A stretch of DNA of 49,482 bases from Halococcus thailandensis JCM 13552 (GCF_000336715.1 NZ_AOMF01000015.1:1-49482), one strand, 5' to 3'. Positions 17,881-26,459 are shown, counted from the first letter of the stretch. Notes: generated from the sequence alone by a model not told the origin. Numbers and translations are program-made.

Positions 17881-18927
17881 TCAGCCATCACTGCCCGCAG
17901 CATCATCGGTGTCAGCGGGGGAGTCAGCCCCCCTCTCGCCCCCGTCAGGATCGAGGGGGTGCCGATCCCCATCTTCATAGACCACTTCATCGCCGACAGT
18001 GATTGGCTCATCGAGATCAACGCTCAATTCCCGAAGGACGGCTTCACGGTCCGCTGCATGGCCCTCATCCACCTTCTCATTAGTAGATGCCTCCGGCGTC
18101 ACTTGCTCGTGTTCTTGCTGTTGAAACTCGAGCTCATCCTCTAGGTAAAAGAAATCCGAATGCCGTGGCATATCCACACCGTTCTCCATCGGCGAATATT
18201 CATGCGGCAAATGTGACCAGTGATACCGGAAATTTTCGATCCGCTCCTCCTCATCGCTAATCGAAGAAAGCTGTTTGGAGAGCAACGGAGTCAGCGCGTT
18301 CTCGATGAAACTGTTTGAGCGGGCATGATACGAGAGACGTTGAATTTCTGCAGGATCACGGACCGTACCGGTGAGAAGTAACGTACCGATTTCTCTCGGA
18401 CTGAGTGGCACCCCGCGTTGGAACTTCTCATACGCTTCCTTGACGTGAAATTGGTCATCGACCTCAACGTCGAAATCCACATCGACCTGAACTGGTCTGT
18501 CGCTCCGCTTGTGTTCCGCATCAGAAATCCCTGATACGAGTACCGTCTCGAAATCCACAAGGCTGGATTCATCGAGCGCAGTGTAGAAGAACTGTATCGC
18601 GCTTTTGAGGCCGATCTGAAGCTCCCAGTCATCCCACTGGTTGTTACTCTTGCGGAAGATAAGCTCACGATCGCGATCCTCCAAGTATTCCGTCAATAGC
18701 CAGAAATCGACGATACTCTCCCGCACGCGGCTGCGGATTCGATGACGGATATTGACATGAGCGTTTTCGCTCTCGGCAATCGTCTCACCTCCCGAGGCAA
18801 GGTACTCTCGGTCAGCTCTCGACAGCCCTCGCTCTCGGCCGTGTTCGAGCAGACGATCAGGATATTTGCGATTAAACGATTCGCCTTCACCGGAATTAGC
18901 GTCTGAAGTGGAGTTGTCATCTGTCAT
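17881..18927 (-). CDS. haloarchaeal protein of unknown function (348 aa)
   Basis: The 348-residue acidic, soluble protein is not recognised. It starts with a disordered polar stretch, then NRKYPDRLLEHGRERGLSRA and a mixed alpha/beta body (residues 60-250) containing QIGLKSAIQFFYTALDESS. It ends in a long acidic, probably disordered tail (DGDRHPLDPDGGERGADSP). Codon and base use are somewhat less GC-rich than its neighbours. It is divergent from the small gene at 19024, and the AT-rich 18928-19023 interval serves both. Its location between the two 65-bp repeats links it to the replication module. Confidence 0.6.
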   Translation of the reverse strand: MTDDNSTSDANSGEGESFNRKYPDRLLEHGRERGLSRADREYLASGGETIAESENAHVNIRHRIRSRVRESIVDFWLLTEYLEDRDRELIFRKSNNQWDDWELQIGLKSAIQFFYTALDESSLVDFETVLVSGISDAEHKRSDRPVQVDVDFDVEVDDQFHVKEAYEKFQRGVPLSPREIGTLLLTGTVRDPAEIQRLSYHARSNSFIENALTPLLSKQLSSISDEEERIENFRYHWSHLPHEYSPMENGVDMPRHSDFFYLEDELEFQQQEHEQVTPEASTNEKVDEGHAADREAVLRELSVDLDEPITVGDEVVYEDGDRHPLDPDGGERGADSPADTDDAAGSDG

Positions 18928-19023
18928 GATGGAATGACCAACGGGAATCGTTGGTGAGTCTTCTCTATTCTATTGTAATTGACCACAATTACTAAGGGAT
19001 ATCGACCTCAAGTGGGCTATGTA

Positions 19024-19167
19024 ATGCCAGCGGAAACAAGCATCCCCTGCTCGAAGGAGGTTCGGGACCTCGTGAAATCCCACAAGGAACACGAGTACCA
19101 ACCCTACGACGAGCTTTTGCGAGAGGTCTTCGAGGAGCGGGACAGATCAGAGGATACGGGGAGCTAA
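19024..19167 (+). CDS. small antitoxin-like protein (DUF7557-like), 47 aa
   Basis: The ATG at 19024 is preferred over an upstream in-frame TTG that lies in the promoter zone. The 47 residues begin MPAETSIPCSKEVRDLVKSH, continue EHEYQPYDELLREV and end in an acidic tail. The S/T-I-x-(V/C)-S-x-E-V-(R)-x-x-L pattern with a following helical segment resembles short haloarchaeal ribbon-helix-helix antitoxins (DUF7557-type). No toxin gene is adjacent. It may be a regulator of the divergent gene. Confidence 0.6.
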   Translation: MPAETSIPCSKEVRDLVKSHKEHEYQPYDELLREVFEERDRSEDTGS

Positions 19168-19178
19168 GCGTTCTATGG

Positions 19179-19297
19179 CTCCAAAGGCAGTGGTTGAGTC
19201 CGCGTGCGATGTCTCAGGTCGCACGCGAACTAACGTCACCGAGCGTGAACTCGGTAGACGGACGCGCACAGGCGGGCGCTGGAGTGGGTAACCTGTG
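19179..19297 (+). ncRNA. candidate structured RNA or structured replication element
   Basis: These bases have no ORF but fold well. CTCCA (19179-19183) can pair with TGGAG (19280-19284) and GTCCG (19198-19202) with CGGAC (19259-19263). Inside lie a hairpin CGTGCGA/TCGCACG (19203-19209/19219-19225) and a hairpin ACCGAG/CTCGGT (19238-19243/19250-19255), giving a three-way junction. An alternative pairing CACAGG/CCTGTG (19267-19272/19292-19297) competes with the outer stem, as in a switch. It lies directly upstream of the replication genes. It could be a regulatory RNA, a leader switch or an origin structure. It is not a tRNA. Confidence 0.45.
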
Positions 19298-19442
19298 ATT
19301 AACGCTTATACCGCGTCTTACATAGGTCTTGTTACCCTCTACGTCGACCAACGATTTTCGGCAATCGCTGACACGCCACGCCTGTCGCTGTCCGTCGGTC
19401 TTCGGTCCATGACTGCTAAACTGGACCCTGAATCACCGACAC
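19298..19442 (+). other. upstream region of the primase unit
   Basis: No gene is evident. GGGTAAC (19286-19292) and GTTACCC (19331-19337) form an inverted repeat around a TATA-like CTTATA near 19305, a layout that suits a repressed promoter. GGTCC and GGACC near 19407-19430 form a further small hairpin before the GTG at 19443. Confidence 0.35.
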
Positions 19443-19664
19443 GTGTCTCATTCACGTCAAGCTAACCACCAACAGCGCAGCGACCTGCGAATGCTCGACA
19501 ACCACGAAGGCTGGAGAGGCGTCTACGCCCTGCTGGAGGTCGAGCACAGCATCGAACCGGATACCCCCGCAAGCGCCGAGAAACAGGTGCTCGCTGAGGA
19601 AACGCTCGCCAATGCGGCCGGTTCGGACGGCCGGCGAGAGCGCGCGGGAGGCGCGCACGCATGA
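19443..19664 (+). CDS. small acidic protein preceding the primase
   Basis: An open frame of 73 residues starts with GTG at 19443, or 57 residues from the ATG at 19491 (MLDNHEGWRGVYALLEVEHS). Its stop overlaps the primase ATG (ATGA), so the two are probably co-translated. The composition is typical of coding DNA here. It contains a predicted helical core (ASAEKQVLAEETLANAA) and no known motif. It is probably an accessory of the replication unit; the function is unknown. Confidence 0.5.
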   Translation: MSHSRQANHQQRSDLRMLDNHEGWRGVYALLEVEHSIEPDTPASAEKQVLAEETLANAAGSDGRRERAGGAHA

Positions 19665-22489
19665 GCGCCGACAGTGGCCCCAGCGACGAGGCCGAGCCCA
19701 TCGTGAACGACGAGGGCGAGGTCGCTGGCTACCTGTGCCCCGAATGCGACGAGCACTGCTTCGACGAGCAGAAAGCGCTGGCCCACTGCGCCGACGAGCC
19801 GGAAGCGCAACCCAAGGCAGAACCGGCCGGAGACGCGAGGAACGGGCTTTCCCGAGAAGATGTTCGCGAGCATCACCGACGCATCGCGGATAGCGTCGCG
19901 CCGCTCGGAGCGCTTGCTGACAACCCTACGCTCGCCGTCACAGACAAGAAGGGGTGGTACATCACGCGCGATAACACCGACCCCGGCGAGGAGGAAATCG
20001 GAGAGTACCCGAAAGAGCGGCGGGCACGGAACTTCGCCACCGACTACGACGACGTCGTCGGTGGGTCGCTCGAACGCACGCTCTACGCGCTCACATCCTA
20101 CAAGCGCCCGGAAGCGTTCGAGCGCTGGGAACCAGCACGATTCGACGAGGACGCGGGTAGCTACGAGTACTTGAATCAGAAGCCTACACCGTCGATCGGG
20201 GACAGCGCTGCTATCAGCGCGTGGGGCGACGTCGACCTCGCGGACGACCTCAAGCCTCAGCGGCCGGACCTCGATTCGGATACCTACGCGACCGCCGAGG
20301 CAACGCTGGAGGCGTACATCGACGCCTTCGCCGACCTCTACGGTGGCCGGGATGCCGTCTACGCGCTCGATAGCGTGGGCGGGGCGTACATCTTCGGAGC
20401 TCCCGAGGCGACGCTTCCGATCACTCGCTACTACGAGGACGACGAGGACGCCCGAGAGCGCGTTCTGAGCGCGTTCATCGAGCGCACGAACATGTACCTT
20501 CAGGACGCCGAAGCGCGCATCAACGGGCGCGTGGAGGGTGCCAGCGAGGTCGTCAAGCCTGATTGGGCGAACAACCTCAATCGGCAGTATAAGGTTCCGC
20601 TCACCATCCACAGCGACCATGACGCGGTGGTCACCCCTCTCGACGTCGACGATGTTAGCTACCGCGAGCCGACAGCGGTCGCCGACGCCGGCGACGATCT
20701 CCTCGACGAGGTTCGAGAGTGGTGCGAGGCGTTCACTGCTACCGAGCACACCGAGCACGTCGACGATCTCGTGGCGGCGCTCTGGACCGACGAGTACGAC
20801 AAGCACGGCGACTGGAAGGCCGCGCTCGACGCGTGGGTCTCGACCGAGCGCGAACACGAAGAACGCGAAGAGCAGCGCCGTCAGGCGGCCCGAGAGCGCC
20901 GCGAGGAGCGGCGGGAGGAACTCGGCGGCGGGCTCGAAGGCCAGCCAGTCACGCCGTTCATGCAGGACCTCTACGACGCTCTCGATGGGATCGACACCGG
21001 CGACGTCGTGAAGCACTACGCGAGCGACAGCTGGGATACCGGGACCGACGCGAGCGGGAAGACCGAGTTCGACCCCTCGTGGCGCAGCAGCAAGAGCGGG
21101 ACCTCCTGCTACGTCGACCACGGCGAGAACCGATTCGGCGACGCCGGCGAGAGCGGTGGCGGCTACGCGGCGAAGGCGATGGCACTCGGCGAGGGCATCA
21201 TCTACGACGCCGACGACGATCTCGGCGGCGAGCAGTGGGGTGAGGCGGTCACAGCGCTGCGTGACGCCGGTTACGACATCCCTATCTGGGTACCCGAAGC
21301 AGGGTCGCAGGACAAGAGCGGCGGTACGTACGATCAAATGCCGTTCTGGGCGGTTCGGAAGGCCGCCGTCGCACTCGGCAACTTCCCCGAAGACGGATTC
21401 GTCGCGAAGACCAGCGACGACGGGAACACGTACCCCGGCTTCCCCGGCTCGAAATCGTACAACAACGCCCTCGATGCCATCGAGGAGGCAGGACTGGAGC
21501 ACGGCCGCGAACGTGCCGACGAAAGCCCGATCCACCCCGTCTACGAGCTTCTGGACGGCGAGGATGCGCCGGATGCGGAACTACACCTCATACCCATCAC
21601 CGGCAAGAAGGTGCAGGTCGTCATCGAGCAAAATGGCCAGCGAGAGTACAAAGAAACGCTGGACCGTGGCTTCTGGAGTAACGGCACGAAACGAGGGCGG
21701 GTCGCTGGCCGCGCGAAAAACGCCGTCAGTGGCGTCGAACCGGACGCACTGAAAGAAGCGATCAAAGACGCGCTGACGAAGGCGGATCTCGAAAGCGACA
21801 CCGACGAGTTCGAGGAGCAGATGCGTTCACCGCGCGAGCAGGACCTCCGCGATCGAACGGTCAGCGTGATTTGCTGGCCCGCCGAGGAGAGCGCCGAGTG
21901 GGTCATCACGATGCGCCCGACAGCGGACAGCCCGGAAAGCGAGCCGCAGACGTTTACGTTCGACAACGGCCAGCTCACCAACGCCGACCCCGGTCACTTT
22001 CGGTCACTCCACACCGGCGCGTTCTTCGAGAAAATCGATATTGACCCCGAGGAGTGGGCGAACCTCACGAGCCACTGGCTCGACATCCAGGAAACGCGCG
22101 AGCGCGAGGCCAACCCACGGAAGGAAGCCGCCGTCGAGGAGTTCCTCAGCAAGGTCGACGTCATGCGGGTCTGGGCGGAGGAAGAGGGCTTCGCCTGGGA
22201 GAGCCGGAACGGCCTCTACAAGCCCAACTACAAGGACGACCGAGATGCCGTACTCATCCCCGGTCGTTGGGTCCAGAGCTGGCTCAACGACAACGATTAC
22301 GGGGACATGAGCTTCTCGAAAATTCTGCGGGACCGGGGGCTGATGGTCGGCGGAACGAAGCGCGAACGCATCGCCGGCCGGCAGAACAGGGCGTGGCCGG
22401 TCGCCGCGAGCGAGACCGACCACACCTACGAGAGCAGCCACCGGCCGCAGGATGCGGACGATGACGACGCACCGGAGGACCTGCGATGA
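19661..22489 (+). CDS. archaeo-eukaryotic-type primase-like replication protein
   Basis: The 942-residue protein begins with a C2HC/C2H2-like zinc finger (CPECDEHCFDEQKALAHC, residues 27-44). The region 180-340 has the order of archaeo-eukaryotic primase motifs: WGDVDLADDL near 189, VYALDSVGGAYIFG near 235, and KVPLTIHSDHDAVVTPLD near 310-325. A charged coiled segment (EREHEEREEQRRQAARERRE) follows, then a PriCT-like region around 450-540. A C-terminal winged-helix-like part ends near KRERIAGRQNRAWPV. It probably primes, and perhaps starts, plasmid replication. It overlaps the helicase gene by four bases, a pairing common in plasmid replicons. The motif assignments are by eye. Confidence 0.72.
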   Translation: MSADSGPSDEAEPIVNDEGEVAGYLCPECDEHCFDEQKALAHCADEPEAQPKAEPAGDARNGLSREDVREHHRRIADSVAPLGALADNPTLAVTDKKGWYITRDNTDPGEEEIGEYPKERRARNFATDYDDVVGGSLERTLYALTSYKRPEAFERWEPARFDEDAGSYEYLNQKPTPSIGDSAAISAWGDVDLADDLKPQRPDLDSDTYATAEATLEAYIDAFADLYGGRDAVYALDSVGGAYIFGAPEATLPITRYYEDDEDARERVLSAFIERTNMYLQDAEARINGRVEGASEVVKPDWANNLNRQYKVPLTIHSDHDAVVTPLDVDDVSYREPTAVADAGDDLLDEVREWCEAFTATEHTEHVDDLVAALWTDEYDKHGDWKAALDAWVSTEREHEEREEQRRQAARERREERREELGGGLEGQPVTPFMQDLYDALDGIDTGDVVKHYASDSWDTGTDASGKTEFDPSWRSSKSGTSCYVDHGENRFGDAGESGGGYAAKAMALGEGIIYDADDDLGGEQWGEAVTALRDAGYDIPIWVPEAGSQDKSGGTYDQMPFWAVRKAAVALGNFPEDGFVAKTSDDGNTYPGFPGSKSYNNALDAIEEAGLEHGRERADESPIHPVYELLDGEDAPDAELHLIPITGKKVQVVIEQNGQREYKETLDRGFWSNGTKRGRVAGRAKNAVSGVEPDALKEAIKDALTKADLESDTDEFEEQMRSPREQDLRDRTVSVICWPAEESAEWVITMRPTADSPESEPQTFTFDNGQLTNADPGHFRSLHTGAFFEKIDIDPEEWANLTSHWLDIQETREREANPRKEAAVEEFLSKVDVMRVWAEEEGFAWESRNGLYKPNYKDDRDAVLIPGRWVQSWLNDNDYGDMSFSKILRDRGLMVGGTKRERIAGRQNRAWPVAASETDHTYESSHRPQDADDDDAPEDLR

Positions 22490-24177
22490 GCGGAACGCAC
22501 GTCACGAAACTCATCGGTTCGCCGGGTTCGGGGAAGACCACCCGGCTGCTGAAGTTCGCCGAGACGGAGGCCGAAGAGTACGGCACGGGCTATGGCGAAC
22601 TGCTGTTCCTCACGTACTCAAAGAGCGCACGCTACGAGGCGACCGAACGCATCAGAGACGTCTACCCCAACACCGACGAAGAGGAACTCGAAAAGCGCGT
22701 GCGGACCGTTCACAGCGCTGCACTCGTCGCCTGCCTCGTCGACGGCCCACTCGACTTGCGAGATCGGGGCGCTCCCGACGACGACGGGAAGCTCATCATC
22801 ATGGAACAAGAGGGGAAGGGACTGGAGCTATTCGAGTTCTTCTTCGACTCAAAGCGAAACTGCCCATCCATTCGGTACGACGCCGATACCGACGACCCGA
22901 TCCAGCAACTGGAGCAGGGCGGTGCATCAGAGATCCCGCTCGGCAACAAGCTCATCGCCGCCTACAACTACGTTCGGACGAAGGACTGGGAATTTTCGGA
23001 CTACTGGCAGACGCCATTCGACCTCGATCTCAGCGAGAGCGAAGTCATCGAGGCCTTCGAGAAGTGGGAGGCGTTCAAAGAGCGCCATGACCTCATCCAG
23101 CATCATGACTACCAGAAGATGGCTCTCGATGGGGGCTACGCGCCAGAAACGGATGTACTCATCATCGACGAGTTTCAGGACCTCAGCCCGCTCCAAATCA
23201 AGCTCTACGAGATGTGGCGCGACAGCGGACGGATTAAGCGGATGTATATCGCCGGCGACCCACACCAGGCCATCTACGGCTTTCGAGGAGCCGAGCCGAT
23301 GTACTTTCGGCGCGAGGGCGTCGACGAGGTCGTCCATCACGAGAAGAGCTGGCGCTGTCCAAGCGCCGTGATCGACGCGGCGGTCCCGGTCGCTGAGCCA
23401 GTCCCCGAACACGACGTCAGCCGTGTGTCGGCCCGCACGGACGGCGGGAGTGTCGAGCACGTCGACGCCGACGGCCCGCTTGACCTCAGCCGCATGGTCT
23501 TCGACGCTCTCGATGAGCACGAGCAGATCTATTTGCTCGCCCGGACGAACCGACAGGCTGGGAAGATCGCCTACGGCCTTCGCGAGGGCGGCGTTCCCTA
23601 TCTCGACCTCAAACCTCACGGCCCGCTTCGGCGGTGGAAACAGCCGCTCCCGATGATTCTCTCGGCTATCCAAGCGATCGACAACGGGCAGCATCTCCCG
23701 CTTCCGGTCGCGACCGCGCTCCTGGAGAACCTGTCGCCCGCCCCGCCGCGGCGCGAGGCCCAACAGCGCGCCGAAGACGGCCACCTCTCGCCAACGTCGC
23801 GGATTCGAGGGCATGTCATCACCGCGGGCGAGTACCGCGAGTGGTTCCCCGACGTCGACCGCGGGCGCGAGCTCGTCCCGCAGCTATCGGTGAAGGACTG
23901 GCGGCGAGATCTCGTCGAGGGCGCGCTTCGCAGCGGCGCGGACCACCACCCCGAGAACGTGCGTGTCGGGACGATCCACGCCGCGAAGGGGTTGGAGTCG
24001 CCCCACGTCATGCTATTCCCAGCGTACACTCATAAGCAGATGGAGCGCTTCGAGAATGGCGACGAGGCCGAAGAGCGCCGTCTGTTCTACGTCGCCATGA
24101 CGCGGGCTTCTGACCGTCTCGACGTCGTTCACAGCTACTTCGGTGGCAAGGAATTCCCGCCGCTCTCGGCAGTGTAA
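22486..24177 (+). CDS. UvrD/Rep-like superfamily 1 helicase
   Basis: The 563-residue protein has the SF1A motifs in order. Motif I is GSPGSGKTTRLL (residues 10-21). Motif II VLIIDEFQDLSP is near 223. Motif III GDPHQAIYGFRGA is near 259. Motif IV-like SWRC and a motif V IHAAKGLESPHVML near 497 follow, and motif VI RRLFYVAMTRASDRL is near 530. It is shorter than UvrD (about 720 aa) because accessory insertions are small. Overlap with the primase gene shows a two-gene replication unit, the helicase probably unwinding the plasmid ahead of the primase. The stop codon is the first base group of the second 65-bp repeat. Confidence 0.9.
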   Translation: MSGTHVTKLIGSPGSGKTTRLLKFAETEAEEYGTGYGELLFLTYSKSARYEATERIRDVYPNTDEEELEKRVRTVHSAALVACLVDGPLDLRDRGAPDDDGKLIIMEQEGKGLELFEFFFDSKRNCPSIRYDADTDDPIQQLEQGGASEIPLGNKLIAAYNYVRTKDWEFSDYWQTPFDLDLSESEVIEAFEKWEAFKERHDLIQHHDYQKMALDGGYAPETDVLIIDEFQDLSPLQIKLYEMWRDSGRIKRMYIAGDPHQAIYGFRGAEPMYFRREGVDEVVHHEKSWRCPSAVIDAAVPVAEPVPEHDVSRVSARTDGGSVEHVDADGPLDLSRMVFDALDEHEQIYLLARTNRQAGKIAYGLREGGVPYLDLKPHGPLRRWKQPLPMILSAIQAIDNGQHLPLPVATALLENLSPAPPRREAQQRAEDGHLSPTSRIRGHVITAGEYREWFPDVDRGRELVPQLSVKDWRRDLVEGALRSGADHHPENVRVGTIHAAKGLESPHVMLFPAYTHKQMERFENGDEAEERRLFYVAMTRASDRLDVVHSYFGGKEFPPLSAV

Positions 24178-24241
24178 CTGCCGGCCGTCTCATCACCGTT
24201 GCGAGGCCGAACCGGAGCGCCCTGTGGGTGGCGCGACGGTG
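24177..24241 (+). repeat. 65-bp direct repeat, copy 2 (two-hairpin element)
   Basis: This is an exact copy of 17540-17604, beginning at the last base of the helicase stop codon. The same two hairpins are present, the second at 24211-24240 with the GA/GA internal loop. Both copies lie in the same orientation, each following a rightward gene. They delimit 6.6 kb that holds the replication genes, so recombination between them could excise or exchange that module. A 3'-end RNA structure or terminator is an equally possible role. Confidence 0.8.
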
Positions 24242-24471
24242 GGACCGACGGTGCTGTTGCTGGCCGACTTTCCCACCGATCGCGATCGCTGTAACCCTAT
24301 TAATGCGTCAACCGTCAATTGATGTGTTCTTTGCCGTCAACTCCGGAAACGACTCTTTTTCTGACAGAGCCGATGTGCGAGATAGAGAGGCTGTATTCAG
24401 CACAGCCGCGCCAGTTCAGTAAGCACAAGCATATTAAGTAGAAGAGAGTGATGGATGATCAGAGATACATC

Positions 24472-25146
24472 ATGACTGACCCGACCGCAGCGGAGATTTG
24501 CGCTCTCGTGTCGGATCAGGACTCGCTACCCTCAACCATTCACGGGAGGGAAAGAGAGATTGGAGAGTACCAAGCGAGTCGTCAGGTATCGACCAGCGAG
24601 AAATGGCTCGAAGCACCCGATAAAATTCGTTCGGAGGTTCTCACCGTCGACAAGTGGGACGATATTGAAACGGAGTTGGCCGCACTCAACCCGTTCGACA
24701 CGATCGGGTTCGGTGGTGTGGGATCGTTCTTCGTGCAAAACGGTGCAGAAGCACTGAGCTACAACAGTGAACAAAGCAAATCGAAGAGATATGACTTCGA
24801 GAGTGCAGAGGGAGTTTCGGTGATGACAACAGCGTTGGTCAAGACGGTCGTCGGTGAGACATTCGAGGTTTCAGCCAACGGGAAGGAGACTGTTGCAGAC
24901 CATGACTGCTACATCCTCTCTTCGGAACCAACCGATAGCGCTGACGTGCTTTCGTCACGGATCGATACGTATCGACTCTGGATTGATCAAGAATACGGGT
25001 ATCCGCTAAAACACGAGTTCGGGTATCAGCTCGAGGAAGGACCCTTAGATATACAACGACGGTTTGAGGAGGTCGAATTCGACACTGAGATCTCCGATGA
25101 CGTATTTGATTGTACGCCTCCCGAGGGCAGTACAGTGGTTGAGTAA
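24472..25146 (+). CDS. LolA-like lipoprotein-sorting fold protein lacking a signal peptide
   Basis: A TATA-like TATTAAG at 24431-24437 places the transcript start near 24460 and favours the ATG at 24472 (224 aa) over that at 24451. The middle and end follow the LolA/RseB-like half-barrel pattern: SEKWLEAPDKIRSEVL, LVKTVVGETFEVSANGKETV, DCYILSSEP and YRLWIDQEYGYPLKHEFGYQ. Haloarchaeal relatives are exported lipoproteins. Here no signal peptide or lipobox cysteine is present, so the gene may be 5'-truncated or work in the cytoplasm. It stands alone, bounded by the 65-bp repeat and a long non-coding tract. Confidence 0.55.
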   Translation: MTDPTAAEICALVSDQDSLPSTIHGREREIGEYQASRQVSTSEKWLEAPDKIRSEVLTVDKWDDIETELAALNPFDTIGFGGVGSFFVQNGAEALSYNSEQSKSKRYDFESAEGVSVMTTALVKTVVGETFEVSANGKETVADHDCYILSSEPTDSADVLSSRIDTYRLWIDQEYGYPLKHEFGYQLEEGPLDIQRRFEEVEFDTEISDDVFDCTPPEGSTVVE

Positions 25147-25685
25147 TACTTTCTCGACTCTCAGTTGATGTGACCCCGCTCTATAGTACTTCTCCTGTGC
25201 TCTCTGTCGTCCATACTGATCACTCACCAAACAAAGGCTCGTCAGTGACCGATACGCGCTGTGTATGCAGTAATCGATTTCAGAACTATCATCGATACGA
25301 GAGTCAAACAAGTGGCTACGAACCCATCAGTTCACGCTTGGCGAATCACTAGCTTTGGGTATTTAAATCACATAAAGCATTTTCCTCAAATCTCCACTAC
25401 TGCCGGCCTGTAGAGACGCATACCCCGACGCAAATCACGTACATTCGGTGCAACTATGCGTCCTTCAGATGTCGACGCTCGGATCACAGAACCACCCGAC
25501 TGCACGCGAATCGATCGGATAAATGTAGCGCTCCGAAGACGCAATATCTCGCGCACTCGCCGGCGTCGAGCGCGGTTATTCCGGCGACTCGCTCTACTAG
25601 GAACACGCACGCACAACCCCTCAGCTACCGTACCGTTGTGGGTAGGGGAGGGGGATCATCGCCAGCCTTCTAGTGTGGTCATCCC
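25147..25685. other. non-coding stretch
   Basis: No ORF here has convincing codon use or a promoter. The first 230 bases are AT-rich, with TTTAAATC near 25364. The latter part becomes GC-rich, with runs such as GGGGAGGGGG near 25650. It leads into the repeat cluster and could be part of an origin region. Confidence 0.4.
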
Positions 25686-25728
25686 GGTGTGACACCTGTG
25701 ACACCGATGAGACACCTCCCTGTGTCAC
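25686..25728 (+). repeat. iteron-like cluster TGTGACACC / TGAGACACC
   Basis: TGTGACACC occurs twice in tandem (25688-25696 and 25697-25705), followed by TGAGACACC (25708-25716) and an inverted TGTGTCAC (25721-25728). The first unit also belongs to a palindrome GGTGT-G-ACACC (25686-25696). Spacing of 9 to 11 bases puts the units on the same face of the helix. Short phased repeats in a non-coding tract are typical of plasmid origins or multi-site operators. Confidence 0.6.
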
Positions 25729-25927
25729 GCAGTAGAGCCGCTGATACCGAAATTTCTGGCCCTCTGAAAGGAATAAGACATCTCCTTTCCTCACCCCTCC
25801 CCCGGGGAGAGACGAGTAGTGTCCCATGTTAACTCGGTCGGGTTGTGTCTAGGGGAGGGAGGGGGTCGCGCGCGCGTTGGCTAAAGCACTACAGATCCCA
25901 TCCTCAGCGCTGGAGGGGTGCGCTCAG
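25729..25927. other. non-coding GC-rich tract between repeat clusters
   Basis: No gene is seen. CCCCTCCCCCGGGGAG near 25795-25810 is nearly palindromic, and GGGGAGGGAGGGGG near 25853-25866 is a G-run cluster. An alternating CGCGCGCG run follows near 25869. Such sequence can form non-B DNA and adds to the origin-like character of the region. Confidence 0.4.
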
Positions 25928-25971
25928 GGTGAGACACCGGGGGTCGCGTGAGACGCGGGGGGTGTCTCACC
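25928..25971. repeat. 11-bp inverted repeat GGTGAGACACC / GGTGTCTCACC
   Basis: GGTGAGACACC (25928-25938) and GGTGTCTCACC (25961-25971) are exact inverted copies of the iteron-like motif found 230 bases upstream. A degenerate TGAGACGC lies in the loop. The arms end 45 bases before the stop of the leftward gene at 26016. They may serve as a binding site for the same protein as the upstream cluster or as a bidirectional terminator. Confidence 0.6.
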
Positions 25972-26015
25972 TCAATGGGGAAGAGAAAGATTTGCGGTAG
26001 GTGTGTCGCTTCGGG

Positions 26016-26459
26016 CTACTCGCGATTGCCGCTTTCGTAGAGCTCGAGGATGCCCTGCACGCACTCGCGGAGCGTGTCGACCGACACCGCCATCCCGCGC
26101 TTGCTGCAGAGCGCCGCGTGGCGGTCGAGGACCTCCTCGACGCTCAGGCGGTATTCAGACGACTTGTCGGTCCGGTTGGGTCGATCTTCAGTCGAGAAAC
26201 TGCGCTGGCCGTCGTAGGGGACGGTCCGCGACGTCGAGACCACGCCGTCGGCAGCGACCTGAAGCGTCCAGCGCACGGTGTGTTTGCGGCCAGCTGGCCC
26301 GGCTTCCCACTCCGGCGACTTGTGAACCGTCCAGATCGCTTGCTCTTGCCCGCGCTGGTAGCAGGTCACGCAGCCGCCCGCGAAGCCGTCGCGCCCGCTC
26401 TCGTCGAGGATTTCGCCGTCGTCGCCCGCAACCAGAATCGGTGAACTATCGCTGCTCAT
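26016..26459 (-). CDS. accessory protein of unknown function, second gene of leader-A unit (147 aa)
   Basis: The ATG at 26459 overlaps the stop of the gene upstream (ATGA), so this is the second gene of a two-gene unit driven by leader A. The 147-residue protein has an acidic start (LVAGDDGEILDESGRDGF), a cysteine pair CVTC that could bind metal or form a disulfide, and a basic middle (KSPEWEAGPAGRKHTVRWTL). A helical end contains EYRLSVEEVLDRHAALC and ILELYESG. No family is recognised. Confidence 0.65.
   Translation of the reverse strand: MSSDSSPILVAGDDGEILDESGRDGFAGGCVTCYQRGQEQAIWTVHKSPEWEAGPAGRKHTVRWTLQVAADGVVSTSRTVPYDGQRSFSTEDRPNRTDKSSEYRLSVEEVLDRHAALCSKRGMAVSVDTLRECVQGILELYESGNRE

Noticed and set aside
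19179-19297. tRNA gene
   Set aside because: The stems do not give a 7-bp acceptor, D-arm, anticodon arm and T-arm with the GTTCNANNC sequence; the structure is a different junction.
19523-21535. A 670-codon open frame on the minus strand
   Set aside because: It lies antisense to the primase-like gene, which has recognisable zinc-finger and primase motifs. Its own translation has no motif and a composition expected from the opposite strand of GC-rich coding DNA.
25456-25692. A 78-codon ORF in the non-coding tract
   Set aside because: The product is Arg-rich and low in Asp and Glu, unlike haloarchaeal proteins, and no promoter or neighbour supports it.
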